Of a stretch of DNA of 42,092 nt, positions 24,358-32,839 are shown in pieces. The position numbers and the translations under genes are program-made. The notes under the pieces were generated by a model, which worked only from the letters and a program-made list of their open reading frames with translations, did not search any database and was not told the DNA's origin. This DNA is from Candidatus Margulisiibacteriota bacterium (lineage in GTDB: Bacteria > Margulisbacteria > Riflemargulisbacteria > GWF2-35-9), in NCBI GenBank assembly GCA_028715625.1, contig JAQURL010000015.1, forward strand, positions 1 through 42,092, given 5' to 3'. Positions within the stretch are counted from its first letter, which is position 1. Each line of letters starts with the position of its first letter.

Positions 24358-27300
24358 CTAATTCGCGATATACCCAGTATAGCTAAGCCTCCAACTGCTT
24401 TCACTGGACGAACCATTGGTTATTTCTACTCTCACTTTTGTCTGACCGTCTTTGCCTGCTCCTGCTTTTTCCACTGTCATATAATAACCTGCGCCTCCTC
24501 CGGTCTTTTGCATAAAATCTCTGAAACTTAAAGTTTGTCCATTACTGCGCGATTCATTCACGGGCATACTCTCATTATTTTTCAACCCTGCAACTAACAG
24601 GTCAGCGACTTTTTGGGCTGTTTCCACAGCTTGACCGGCTATTAAATTATTGGCTATTATCATTACTTCCGTTCCTCTGCTCCTTACACCACCCATAAAA
24701 TATGAAAGTTCTTCGGGAAATGCTACAGTTTTACCCTTGAGCTCACCGATCTTGCTTTGCATCTGAGAAACCCCGCCCAGAATCTCAACGATCTGAGGCT
24801 TGATATTTTCAAAAAACTTCCCGCTGGCCGCTTTCAAAATCTCATCAATTATTTTTTCCAAAGGTTTAAGATCAAGATTTTCAGGGTCTTTCTTCAGCAT
24901 ACCTCTTAATAAATTCTCCATGAATACCGTAAGCATTGTTAAAAAAGTTTCCTGTAAATCTTCTCTCTTCTGCGCTGAAATAGCTTCAGCCATACTCTTT
25001 ATGGTATCAAGGTTGATTACCTGTTTGCCGGCAAGTTGGTTTACCATATCACTACTTGCCAGCCATTTTTTAAAAGTTTTATTGGTTTCACTAATCGATG
25101 TTGATTCACATATCAGTTCAGTCATGGTATCAGACAAAAATCTGTCTCCTGTTGAAACCAAATAATTGATTTTTGCTTTCAAATTTTCCAGACTGTTTAC
25201 ATCACCTTCCTTGCTGTTGTCATTGCTGTCCAAATTTTTGATAAATTCCGCCCAGTTCTTGAATTGCTCAGCAAAAGTTTTATTAGAAAAACTGAATTCC
25301 GGCATGGTCTCTACAGACTGCCCCGCATCACTGGAAACAACCCCGGTATGAGCAAAAACACTGTTCAATAATAGTTCCAGCAGTTTGAAGCTTTCAATTA
25401 TCCCTGCCTTAACTTTAATTTCTTCCAAAAAGTTATCTTTAGCCGTTATTGTTTTCAATAAATTAATAATCTCAATGACCAGAGGCTTAAATTCAGTGGA
25501 ATTTTTGGGAATATTTCTCAATTTGTCCAGGTTATTTTGCAGACTTTTGATATCCTCCTCATCATTTATATTGCTTACTTTGTCCAGAGGTATGGTTAAA
25601 TGGTCTTTTATCTCTCCCTGAATACTAAAAATATATTCCTGACCTGTTTTTGTTAAAGAAATTTCACAATCCGCACCTTTTATTAAGGAAATCAAATAAG
25701 GATTGTTATTAATTATTTGCAGCATATTTGTCTTTTCCAGTATTTTCTGTTTATCTGTAATCCTTTCCTGGGCCGCGCGTAACTCTATTTCCGGCTTGGT
25801 CTCGGAATAAGTAACAGGTTCTATGCTGGCTATAACGTCATTCAAAATTTTAATATTCTCATTGATCTTGAGTTTGTTTTTCTGTTCGTTTTGTTGATCG
25901 GACTCCAGCTTATGCTTGAACTCGCTCATTAACGCGGTAGGTTTGGGCACCCATTTGGTCAGGATGTCCCATAATAACGAACGTGTATAAGTGTCCAGAT
26001 AACGCTTAAGGACTTCTTCCAGCAGTTCGTCTATCAGACTATCGGGAATTTCGCTGGCAATGGACCTTATGCTCACATCAAAAACCTGAATATTGGTCAT
26101 TTCTTCCTTTAAACCCAGAGTATTGCGGAAATCTTTACCGTTTAACATATAGAAAAGAAAAGAAGTAAGTTGTTCTTTGTTAGTATTTTCCAGCAATTTC
26201 ATCAATTTGCCGGAAAATGATTTAAACGTATCTTCCATATTGGAAACCTGATCTCCGTAATCATAAATTTCTTTAAAAATAGCCATGTTATCTTTATCAT
26301 ATTTCTTGTGATCTATTTCAGGAACTTCCTGGGTTGACACTGTCTTAAAGGGTTCTACCTTTTGTGTTTTGCTGCTTATACTGGATAGGTCTACCCAGTC
26401 TTTTTGCTTTATAGTTTCAGGCAATTCAAATGTACCCCAGAGTACGGATCCGTTGTTAAGATCAATTTCATAATCCAGTATCGGCATAAATGCCTCGTTT
26501 TTGTCCTTAAACAGTTCTATAGTGTTCTTGATAAAAGGTTCGGACACATAAATCCCTTTTGCTTCCTGGTCTTTCTGTTCTTTGTTGGAATCAATTTTTT
26601 CTCCGGCACGCAGACGTTCAATTAGTTTTTTATAATATTTTATTCCGGAAATAGAGGACCTGGTAAATTTTTCATGGAATTCAATACGAAAACGCATTTC
26701 ATTATCCTTGACCTCCCACTTTATTTCCAGGGCTTTTTCATTCAGACCGGGTATAATATCTTTAAGAAGTTGCTTATCACGTTCCTGTAAAAACGGGCTC
26801 TTGGGTTTATTCTTATCTGTTATGGAATGAAAAGAGTCCTCTACGCCCCGTTGTTTAATTGTCTGTTCAGCTGCGGTAAGCTGTGCCATATAGATCATGG
26901 TACGCAAAAAACTGCCTTCACCGCTAATAATTTTTTGCATTGCCGGCTCGGATAAATCATATAGGGACTGGAACCTTCTTTTGGTTGCTCCCACAATCTT
27001 TGCCACCGGGGTGGTGGGACCGGTTTCGGGCATCATTCCCTTCAGGGTTATGTTGCCTTGCGGTTCAATTAATTGTTTATTGCCCAGATCGATAATGCTT
27101 TTTTTCTTCATCATCTTTCTTACATCTTCAATTGTTATTTTGGCCCCTGCGTCGTAGTAATCGGGCAGCAGCTTCAATTGCTGAATGATGAACTGTATTA
27201 CATCTTCAGCTTCATTGGGATTGTCATATGATACCGATAATTCCTGCTTTTCCTTTTCAGATATGAGCACAAGAATCTTGTTTTCCAGCGTCGGATCATC

Positions 27301-29928
27301 GCTGAGCTTAATAAGAACATCCAGGTCCTTATTTTTACCCAATTTGGTTAAGGCATCACTGAATGGTTTTCTGACTTTATCTTCAATCAAAGTACGCATA
27401 TGTCTTCCACCCTGAGTTTTATCATGGAACTGTTTCAGATATTCATATACCTCATCAGTTACGATAATATCATTGTTTCTCTCTATCTTTTGCGGTTTTT
27501 TCAGGTTCCTGATCATAATTCTTTCAGCTGTTTCCCTGAGCATATCATTGGACATACGATTAAAAATCGTAATACCTCCACCGGCCAGTATCCTGTTAAT
27601 AATTTCCGGCTTAAATTTAGCGGAGAAACGAGCCTTAACTTTTTTAGCATTATCCTGGATAACCTTTTCTGTTTCCTGATCGCGTTTGGACAATTTGCCG
27701 TGAGCAATGTTATAGACATCTCTTTCTTGTTCCTTATAATCATCAATTAACTGATTAATCTCATTGAAATCATTCAGGGGAGCTATAATGTCAAAAAAAC
27801 TGTCAGGCAGATAATCGCCGGTTTCCAGCAGGTTTTCCAGGTAAGCGGCATTTGTATTTTCTATAAGCGTATAAGCATCCTTAAATTTGTTTTTTAACGT
27901 ATCAAAAAAATTTTGCCTTATATTCTTTATTTTTTCTTCATCACTTATAGCACTTTCTTTTTCCTCAGTACCGCTTAATTCTTTGATTCTCTTTTCCTGC
28001 GCTTTTACCATTTCTATAATTTGATTAATATCTCTCATGGGCACTTTTACCATATGATCCGGATAATTCTCTCTTGTTTCAATATTCACTTCCAAGATGT
28101 CCTCATACTCAGGATACTCTCCGCGTTCAATATTTCTGTTGTTTAAAATACTTATTAATAATTTTTTCTTTTCTTCCAAACCATAGACAATCTCATTTTT
28201 GTCTTCCAACTGTTTCTCGCGGCTTTCCTCTTCTACCTTGGTAAGCAAAATGTTCAGTTTTTCCACACACTCCAGCCTGGACCTGTGAATTTCTTCCTCA
28301 TTTTGCCTGGCTTTTCTGGACTTCAGATACTGGTGTACACCATCAACATATTTAACATCTTCCGCGCCCAGATTTGATGTAAAACCTATATAAACCTGAT
28401 TGAAATTAACTTCTCCTTCTTTTGTGGTACTGCTCTTGGCACGGTCCAATATATTCATTAAAAATTCAAATAATTCCGGACATGCTTTCTCGACTTCATC
28501 AAATATTACAACACAGGAAGGATTGTTCTTTACAAACTGCAAAAGCTTTGACCCCTCCTCATACCCTACGAAACTGGGAGGAGCGCCGACTATCTCGGAC
28601 AATTGATACTTGTCCATTATTTTATTACAATCTACATAAAACTCAGGTAAACCCATCTTTTCCGCGAAAAGCTGAAATGTAAATGTTTTACCTGTACCGG
28701 TGGGCCCGGTAAAAACACCGTTAAAAAGCGGTCTGTTGGGGTCCATTAGTCCCAAGGCGTTTTGTCTGGCCACCGACATAAGCTGTTCCACTGGTTCATC
28801 AGCGCCGACTATTTCTTCCTTCATTTCTTTCTCAATCTGGGCCAACCTCGCCATTATATTAATATCTACCTTATTTCTATCCTTACCGGCCATTTCCGCT
28901 ACATTTTCTATAACCTGGTCTTCTGTAACATCAACTTCTCTGTTGCCATTACTTTTCATTTCTTCTTTTTCCAGATCAATAATACTCTTAACCAGTTTTT
29001 TCAGTATCGGTTCCAATTCGTCAAAAGCCTGCTGGTCTTTCTCTTTAATGGCCGTAAAAAGATTGTTAATATCTACCAGCAAATCTTTGTAGAATGAGGC
29101 TATTCTTCTTTTAAACGCTGTTTTTTGAATATTGATTTTGGTTATAATTGTTTTTAAAACCCTGATGCTTAATTCCGGGTTAGCACCGGACAGATGTCTC
29201 CTGGAAAGCTCATAAATCAACCGTATAATATTGTTGGAAATTCTTATCGGTAAATCCGAATATTTGAAAGACTTTTCCAGCCAGGAATCATTTCTAAATA
29301 GCTCTCTGATATGTTTTAAAATATTAATAGTTTCCAGCCTGCTGCGTTCCGGGATGACAATTGTTTTTAGTCGACGGTCAAGCGCGGGAAGCCCTTCAAC
29401 ATATTTTTGCGCTTCCTGCGTAGTTGTGGCGAATACGAAACGGCTGTCAGTCGAGGTTAAAAATGTTTTCATTTCATCAAAAATAATGGTCGGCGCGGCC
29501 GGGTTTCTCTGGCCCCAGCGATGAGCCTCATCAACCATAACTATCATTTTCGGATGTTTTTCTATAAATTCTTTAAGCGCATTCAATTTGTCATTGTATG
29601 TACCGCTCCCGTCATTATGCAAAAAATCGCAGGCATCGATGAAGCATACTCGAAAACCGGGAAGTTCTCCTCTTTCGATCATGGCGCCGACGTGCTGCAT
29701 AACCGTAGTTTTTCCTGTTCCGGGAAGACCTTTTAACAAAACATTGGCTGTATCATGTTCCTGCAGTCTGGCCAGTACCTGTTCGGCAACTTCGGTAATA
29801 CCTATAGCTTCATATACATTGGGATCAACAGTCTTGTAATTTTCACGAAAGGTTTTTATTTTTCCTTTTAGAATGTCCGGGATTTCCAGTTCCTTGTTCC
29901 CATTTCCCAAAGCTACAATTTTATTCAT
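24358..29928 (-). CDS. Giant HSP100/Clp-type double AAA+ ATPase (1856 aa)
   Basis: The ATG at 29928 gives MNKIVALGN, the island tag, with GAGGGG 10 nt upstream. D1 (about 40-260) has Walker A GLPGTGKT at 67-74, a pore-loop Tyr near 111 (GTYND), Walker B MIVMVDEAH (D133, E134) and an arginine-finger region ALDRRL. D2 (about 370-880) is clearly ClpB-like: Walker A GPTGTGKT at 408-415, pore loop GAPPSFVGYEEG, Walker B VVIFDE (D477, E478), TSNLG, arginine finger FKPEIINRI (R779) and sensor 2 GGR at 840-842. An insert of about 245 mostly helical residues splits D2 between TSNLG and the arginine finger. The Clp N-domain is missing, and about 950 unrecognised residues follow D2. HSP100 proteins unfold and thread polypeptides; the substrate here is unknown. 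It follows the JAMM gene closely. Confidence 0.92.
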   Translation of the reverse strand: MNKIVALGNGNKELEIPDILKGKIKTFRENYKTVDPNVYEAIGITEVAEQVLARLQEHDTANVLLKGLPGTGKTTVMQHVGAMIERGELPGFRVCFIDACDFLHNDGSGTYNDKLNALKEFIEKHPKMIVMVDEAHRWGQRNPAAPTIIFDEMKTFLTSTDSRFVFATTTQEAQKYVEGLPALDRRLKTIVIPERSRLETINILKHIRELFRNDSWLEKSFKYSDLPIRISNNIIRLIYELSRRHLSGANPELSIRVLKTIITKINIQKTAFKRRIASFYKDLLVDINNLFTAIKEKDQQAFDELEPILKKLVKSIIDLEKEEMKSNGNREVDVTEDQVIENVAEMAGKDRNKVDINIMARLAQIEKEMKEEIVGADEPVEQLMSVARQNALGLMDPNRPLFNGVFTGPTGTGKTFTFQLFAEKMGLPEFYVDCNKIMDKYQLSEIVGAPPSFVGYEEGSKLLQFVKNNPSCVVIFDEVEKACPELFEFLMNILDRAKSSTTKEGEVNFNQVYIGFTSNLGAEDVKYVDGVHQYLKSRKARQNEEEIHRSRLECVEKLNILLTKVEEESREKQLEDKNEIVYGLEEKKKLLISILNNRNIERGEYPEYEDILEVNIETRENYPDHMVKVPMRDINQIIEMVKAQEKRIKELSGTEEKESAISDEEKIKNIRQNFFDTLKNKFKDAYTLIENTNAAYLENLLETGDYLPDSFFDIIAPLNDFNEINQLIDDYKEQERDVYNIAHGKLSKRDQETEKVIQDNAKKVKARFSAKFKPEIINRILAGGGITIFNRMSNDMLRETAERIMIRNLKKPQKIERNNDIIVTDEVYEYLKQFHDKTQGGRHMRTLIEDKVRKPFSDALTKLGKNKDLDVLIKLSDDPTLENKILVLISEKEKQELSVSYDNPNEAEDVIQFIIQQLKLLPDYYDAGAKITIEDVRKMMKKKSIIDLGNKQLIEPQGNITLKGMMPETGPTTPVAKIVGATKRRFQSLYDLSEPAMQKIISGEGSFLRTMIYMAQLTAAEQTIKQRGVEDSFHSITDKNKPKSPFLQERDKQLLKDIIPGLNEKALEIKWEVKDNEMRFRIEFHEKFTRSSISGIKYYKKLIERLRAGEKIDSNKEQKDQEAKGIYVSEPFIKNTIELFKDKNEAFMPILDYEIDLNNGSVLWGTFELPETIKQKDWVDLSSISSKTQKVEPFKTVSTQEVPEIDHKKYDKDNMAIFKEIYDYGDQVSNMEDTFKSFSGKLMKLLENTNKEQLTSFLFYMLNGKDFRNTLGLKEEMTNIQVFDVSIRSIASEIPDSLIDELLEEVLKRYLDTYTRSLLWDILTKWVPKPTALMSEFKHKLESDQQNEQKNKLKINENIKILNDVIASIEPVTYSETKPEIELRAAQERITDKQKILEKTNMLQIINNNPYLISLIKGADCEISLTKTGQEYIFSIQGEIKDHLTIPLDKVSNINDEEDIKSLQNNLDKLRNIPKNSTEFKPLVIEIINLLKTITAKDNFLEEIKVKAGIIESFKLLELLLNSVFAHTGVVSSDAGQSVETMPEFSFSNKTFAEQFKNWAEFIKNLDSNDNSKEGDVNSLENLKAKINYLVSTGDRFLSDTMTELICESTSISETNKTFKKWLASSDMVNQLAGKQVINLDTIKSMAEAISAQKREDLQETFLTMLTVFMENLLRGMLKKDPENLDLKPLEKIIDEILKAASGKFFENIKPQIVEILGGVSQMQSKIGELKGKTVAFPEELSYFMGGVRSRGTEVMIIANNLIAGQAVETAQKVADLLVAGLKNNESMPVNESRSNGQTLSFRDFMQKTGGGAGYYMTVEKAGAGKDGQTKVRVEITNGSSSESSWRLSYTGYIAN

Positions 29929-29933
29929 AATAC

Positions 29934-30971
29934 TCACGCCCCTCTCGCATTATTATTGTTTTGATCTAAATCTATGTTTGCCGGAGCCGACCCACCGGTC
30001 TTGCCTCCGTTCTTACCAGCCCCGTTATTATGTTGATTTTCACTAGCCAGTATCTCTTCACTTTTTTGTTTTATAGAATTCAAATCCGTTATCACGGAAT
30101 CCACAAAAGAATCCTTGCCGCCATCTGTTAAGCTTTTTTTAACAGCATCTAATAGTTCTGTTTTGAAATCCATATCAGATGTATCAAGGTCGTAGCCGAT
30201 ACCATATATTTTCCCGGCCAGCATATCAGCCAGTTTATTCAATTCCTGCTCATTTTTATAATTTCTGAAATCAGGATATTTTTCCATAAAGTCTTCAATG
30301 ACATGCGATAAATCATGATCATCAAAGCTCAAATTATCGATAATATCTTCAGCAGCGCTGCCGAATTTATTGCGCAGCCACTTTTTTATTTTGCCGGGTA
30401 GTGAATTTTCATCTTCCTTTTCGCCACAGAATTTTCTTATTTTCGTTTCCAGCGATAAAAGCTGATCCTCAAGCTTGTCAGCTATTTTTCTCATCTGATC
30501 GTTATTGATCCCGATAATTTTGGCTATAGATAAACCAGCAACCCTTTTTATGTTGCAGTATTCATATTCCGGATCGTAATCAGTTGTTTTATTTGTATCG
30601 AAATGCGGATTCTTATATAACCTGTATTCACCGTTGTCAGTATAAACAATTACAGCGAAGATATTCGGACAGTTCTTCACAGTTTTTTTATCGGTAGAGG
30701 ACATTTCCAAATCGCCATTACGATGGTAATGCGCATCAACAAAATACTTGCCCGCGTATTTTGATACCAGAGGTGCGACAATTCTGTCTTGTTTTCTGGT
30801 AATATTTATCGAGGGAGCATAATTTTCAAATTTTCCCAACTCATCAACAGAGAATCTGATCAGAATTTCATAGCCACGTTTTTCTGATTCTTTGGCTGCT
30901 GCAGCAAAAATTTTCTGCAGTTGTTTGCTGCTTATTCCATTTATAATATTTGCTATAATTTTCCTGAACAC
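29934..30971 (-). CDS. Putative JAMM/JAB-fold metallopeptidase at head of the island (345 aa, GTG start)
   Basis: The start is GTG with GGGGTG 4 nt upstream; the protein reads MFRKIIANI, the island tag. At 81-94 it has HYHRNGDLEMSSTD, matching the JAMM zinc site H-x-H-x7-S-x2-D (H81, H83, S91, D94). This is followed by IFAVIVYTDNGEYRLY, a strand pattern usual after the site in JAB and DUF4329-like domains. The upstream catalytic Glu is not certain (E44 is a candidate) and the Pro after HxH is Arg, so activity is not assured. Residues 150-310 are helical and charged; the last 35 are Asn/Gly-rich and probably disordered. JAMM enzymes cut peptide or isopeptide bonds. As first gene before the ATPase, processing or de-modification of island proteins is an inferred role. 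Confidence 0.7.
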   Translation of the reverse strand: MFRKIIANIINGISSKQLQKIFAAAAKESEKRGYEILIRFSVDELGKFENYAPSINITRKQDRIVAPLVSKYAGKYFVDAHYHRNGDLEMSSTDKKTVKNCPNIFAVIVYTDNGEYRLYKNPHFDTNKTTDYDPEYEYCNIKRVAGLSIAKIIGINNDQMRKIADKLEDQLLSLETKIRKFCGEKEDENSLPGKIKKWLRNKFGSAAEDIIDNLSFDDHDLSHVIEDFMEKYPDFRNYKNEQELNKLADMLAGKIYGIGYDLDTSDMDFKTELLDAVKKSLTDGGKDSFVDSVITDLNSIKQKSEEILASENQHNNGAGKNGGKTGGSAPANIDLDQNNNNARGA

Positions 30972-31000
30972 TTTTCACCCCACTTTTCTGGCTTATATTA

Positions 31001-31031
31001 ATTTATCGGCATGTTTTGAAAATAGTTGCTG
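31001..31031 (-). promoter_or_regulatory. Island promoter element, site 6 (variant)
   Basis: On the minus strand CAGCAAC, exactly 16 nt, then CGATAAAT. The first box matches CTGCAAT at five of seven positions and the second matches CGATATAT at seven of eight. The extended second box, GCCGATAA, equals the known sigma-28 (FliA) -10 consensus. It ends 30 nt before the GTG at 30971 and would drive the JAMM/ATPase unit. Confidence 0.5.
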
Positions 31032-31103
31032 AAAAATTACATCTTCTATGAAAACCTTATAGTATTTATTGGCAATTTATATTAGAATATTTCTGAGCGT
31101 AAT

Positions 31104-31502
31104 ATGAAAACCTGCCCGAAATGTAATAAAAAAAACGAAGACACCATTATTACCTGTGAATGCGGTTATGATTTCAGGGAAAACGTGGGTCAAAAATTAT
31201 CCAAGTGGACCAGATTTTTTCACTACCATCAGCTGAACGCCAAATATAGCGCTCTTTTTGTAATCGCTTTGATTTTTGACATTTTTGCTATTATTTCACT
31301 AATCTTTATTATTTTCGGAGTTATACGTGGTTTTCACAGCGCTTCTTTTATGATGGTAATTTCCGCGATTCTTTTTGGTGTGCTGAGTTATCTGGTCTTA
31401 AAAGCATTTTCCGAAACCATCATTCTTTTTATAGGAATTGAGGAAAATACCAGTAAAACCAACGATATCCTGGAAAAAATACTGGAAAATTCAAAAACCT
31501 AG
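31104..31502 (+). CDS. Small zinc-ribbon membrane protein (132 aa)
   Basis: The N-terminus has four cysteines, C4-x2-C7 and C18-x-C20 (CPKC and CECG), as in a small zinc ribbon. Two hydrophobic segments follow at about 49-73 and 82-112, then a short charged tail. It is a plausible two-pass inner-membrane protein with the ribbon in the cytoplasm. The ribosome site is weak. It is divergent from the JAMM gene with a 132-nt shared gap, so common regulation is possible, but it lacks the island tag. I do not recognise a specific function. Confidence 0.72.
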   Translation: MKTCPKCNKKNEDTIITCECGYDFRENVGQKLSKWTRFFHYHQLNAKYSALFVIALIFDIFAIISLIFIIFGVIRGFHSASFMMVISAILFGVLSYLVLKAFSETIILFIGIEENTSKTNDILEKILENSKT

Positions 31503-31771
31503 TCAACCTGAGTTCGACCAAATAATCCTTTAATTCCGCCTCTCTCTGTCACTTCCCTTCGACTAGGCTTGTATGATAAGCGTATCCTGTAAAATAGAGT
31601 TTACTCAGGGAACCGTTAAAAGCCATACTTCCCTTCGACAAGCTCAGGGTAAACTAGCTCAGTATGACTTTTTTGTCGTCCTTCCTCCTTCGTCTTTCTT
31701 CCTTCCCTTTCTCCGCGGGCGGAGAAGAGCTGGCCAAAGGCCTGAGAAGAGGCGGCATTATCAAACTCAGG
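31503..31771. repeat. Gene-free spacer with degenerate palindromic repeats
   Basis: This stretch has no credible gene. It carries two related repeat copies beginning acttcccttcga (31551 and 31627), the second with aagctcagggt and ctcagtatgac. Further right are two perfect short palindromes, CTCCGC-GG-GCGGAG at 31711-31724 and GGCC-AAA-GGCC at about 31732-31742. The latter lie downstream of tlyA on the minus strand and could form RNA hairpins, but no U-run of terminator type follows. Confidence 0.5.
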
Positions 31772-32566
31772 TTAGTTATCTTTTTTTAAGTGCAAAAAAA
31801 TTTCCTGATTTCCTTTTGAACCTTTAACCTTACTGGGAATAGCCTTTACATATATATAATTACTGCTCTCGCAGAACTCGATAAAATCAGCCAGGGTTTT
31901 AGCTACCAATTTTTCAGATTTAATTATACCTCCATCAGGAACTTCCTCTTTCTTAACTTCAAACTGCGGTTTGAATAACAACAGCAAGTCACCGCTCTTT
32001 TTTATCATATCTCCGATAGCCGGCAAAATAAGTCTAAGGGATATAAAAGAAAGATCGGCGACTATAAAGTCAGCAGGTAAATCGACAGTCGTCATAGTAT
32101 TTTTTTTATGTTTCTTAACAAGCTGCCTCAACTTTGTCAGATCAAGTTCACGGATATTGACCCTTTCAATATTTATGACGTCAGGATTCACCCTTAATTT
32201 ATGCGCCAGAAGACCGTAATTCACATCCAGCGTAATTATTTTGCCGGCGCCATTCTGTAGTAAATAATCAGTGAATCCGCCTGACGAAGCGCCGCAATCA
32301 ATCCCTGTTTTACCGATGATATCCATATCAAACTCCATAAATACAGACGCCAATTTATCGCCACCGCGACTGACATAACTTGCCTTTTCCTGTTTAAGTC
32401 GGACCTTATCTTCTTCATTGACTTGTTCATGAATGGACGTAAATTTTTTATTCTGGCTGACCACATTCCCGCTAAGAACCTGGATACGTGCTTCCTCCGT
32501 AGTTTGCACCAGCTTATTTTGCAACAAGTATTCGGCTAAAGTCAGTTTCCGTTTCCTTTTTTCCAT
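31772..32566 (-). CDS. tlyA: TlyA-family 23S/16S rRNA (cytidine-2'-O)-methyltransferase
   Basis: TlyA methylates the 2'-hydroxyl of cytidines in rRNA using S-adenosylmethionine; the family was once called hemolysin. An S4 RNA-binding domain covers about 5-60 (LTLAEYLLQNKLV). The methyltransferase domain has SRGGDKL (67-72, K71), the SAM-binding motif DCGASSGGFTDYLL (90-103), VADLSFISL (169-177) and LLLFKPQFE (195-203, K199), ending QEIFLHLK. Total 264 residues is the usual family length. I chose the ATG at 32566 because the upstream in-frame extension to 32629 has no family similarity; the ribosome site AAGGTGG is rather distant, so a start two codons earlier is possible. It stands alone on the minus strand between repeat-rich gaps. 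Confidence 0.93.
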   Translation of the reverse strand: MEKRKRKLTLAEYLLQNKLVQTTEEARIQVLSGNVVSQNKKFTSIHEQVNEEDKVRLKQEKASYVSRGGDKLASVFMEFDMDIIGKTGIDCGASSGGFTDYLLQNGAGKIITLDVNYGLLAHKLRVNPDVINIERVNIRELDLTKLRQLVKKHKKNTMTTVDLPADFIVADLSFISLRLILPAIGDMIKKSGDLLLLFKPQFEVKKEEVPDGGIIKSEKLVAKTLADFIEFCESSNYIYVKAIPSKVKGSKGNQEIFLHLKKDN

Positions 32567-32681
32567 GATCATATAAGCATACACTTTCCACCTTAAGCCT
32601 TCAACTTCAACTTTCAACAATTTTAACACTTATCACTTATCACTTATCTCGTCCTGTATTTATAACTTCTCATTCATCATG

Positions 32682-32737
32682 CTTCGTCAGGCTCAGTATG
32701 ACACTAATTGTTCCCTGTCACCCTGAGCTTGACGAAG
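32682..32737. repeat. 15-bp imperfect inverted repeat
   Basis: Two divergent copies of the local palindromic repeat face each other, with one mismatch in the 15-bp arms. They could form a cruciform or, in RNA, a long hairpin. The location between divergently oriented genes is usual for such elements. Confidence 0.55.
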
Positions 32738-32839
32738 GGTGGTTATTCACATTTAATTAATATGAGCCAACCTTCTCATCACCCTCTCAATCATCTACCC
32801 ATTCACCCTCCAACCCACTCACTCTTTTTACTTAAAACC

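Noticed and set aside
444-31000. Many plus-strand open frames of 60-165 codons inside the ankyrin and ATPase genes (for example 444-854, 5236-5607, 19226-19720, 28700-29092)
   Set aside because: They lie antisense to long genes with clear domains, lack ribosome sites and show compositions expected from the opposite strand.
31711-31743. Intrinsic terminator after tlyA
   Set aside because: Two short palindromes are present but no T-run follows on the tlyA strand.
31573-31827. 84-codon plus-strand open frame
   Set aside because: It runs through palindromic repeats and into the end of tlyA, with no ribosome site or protein-like pattern.
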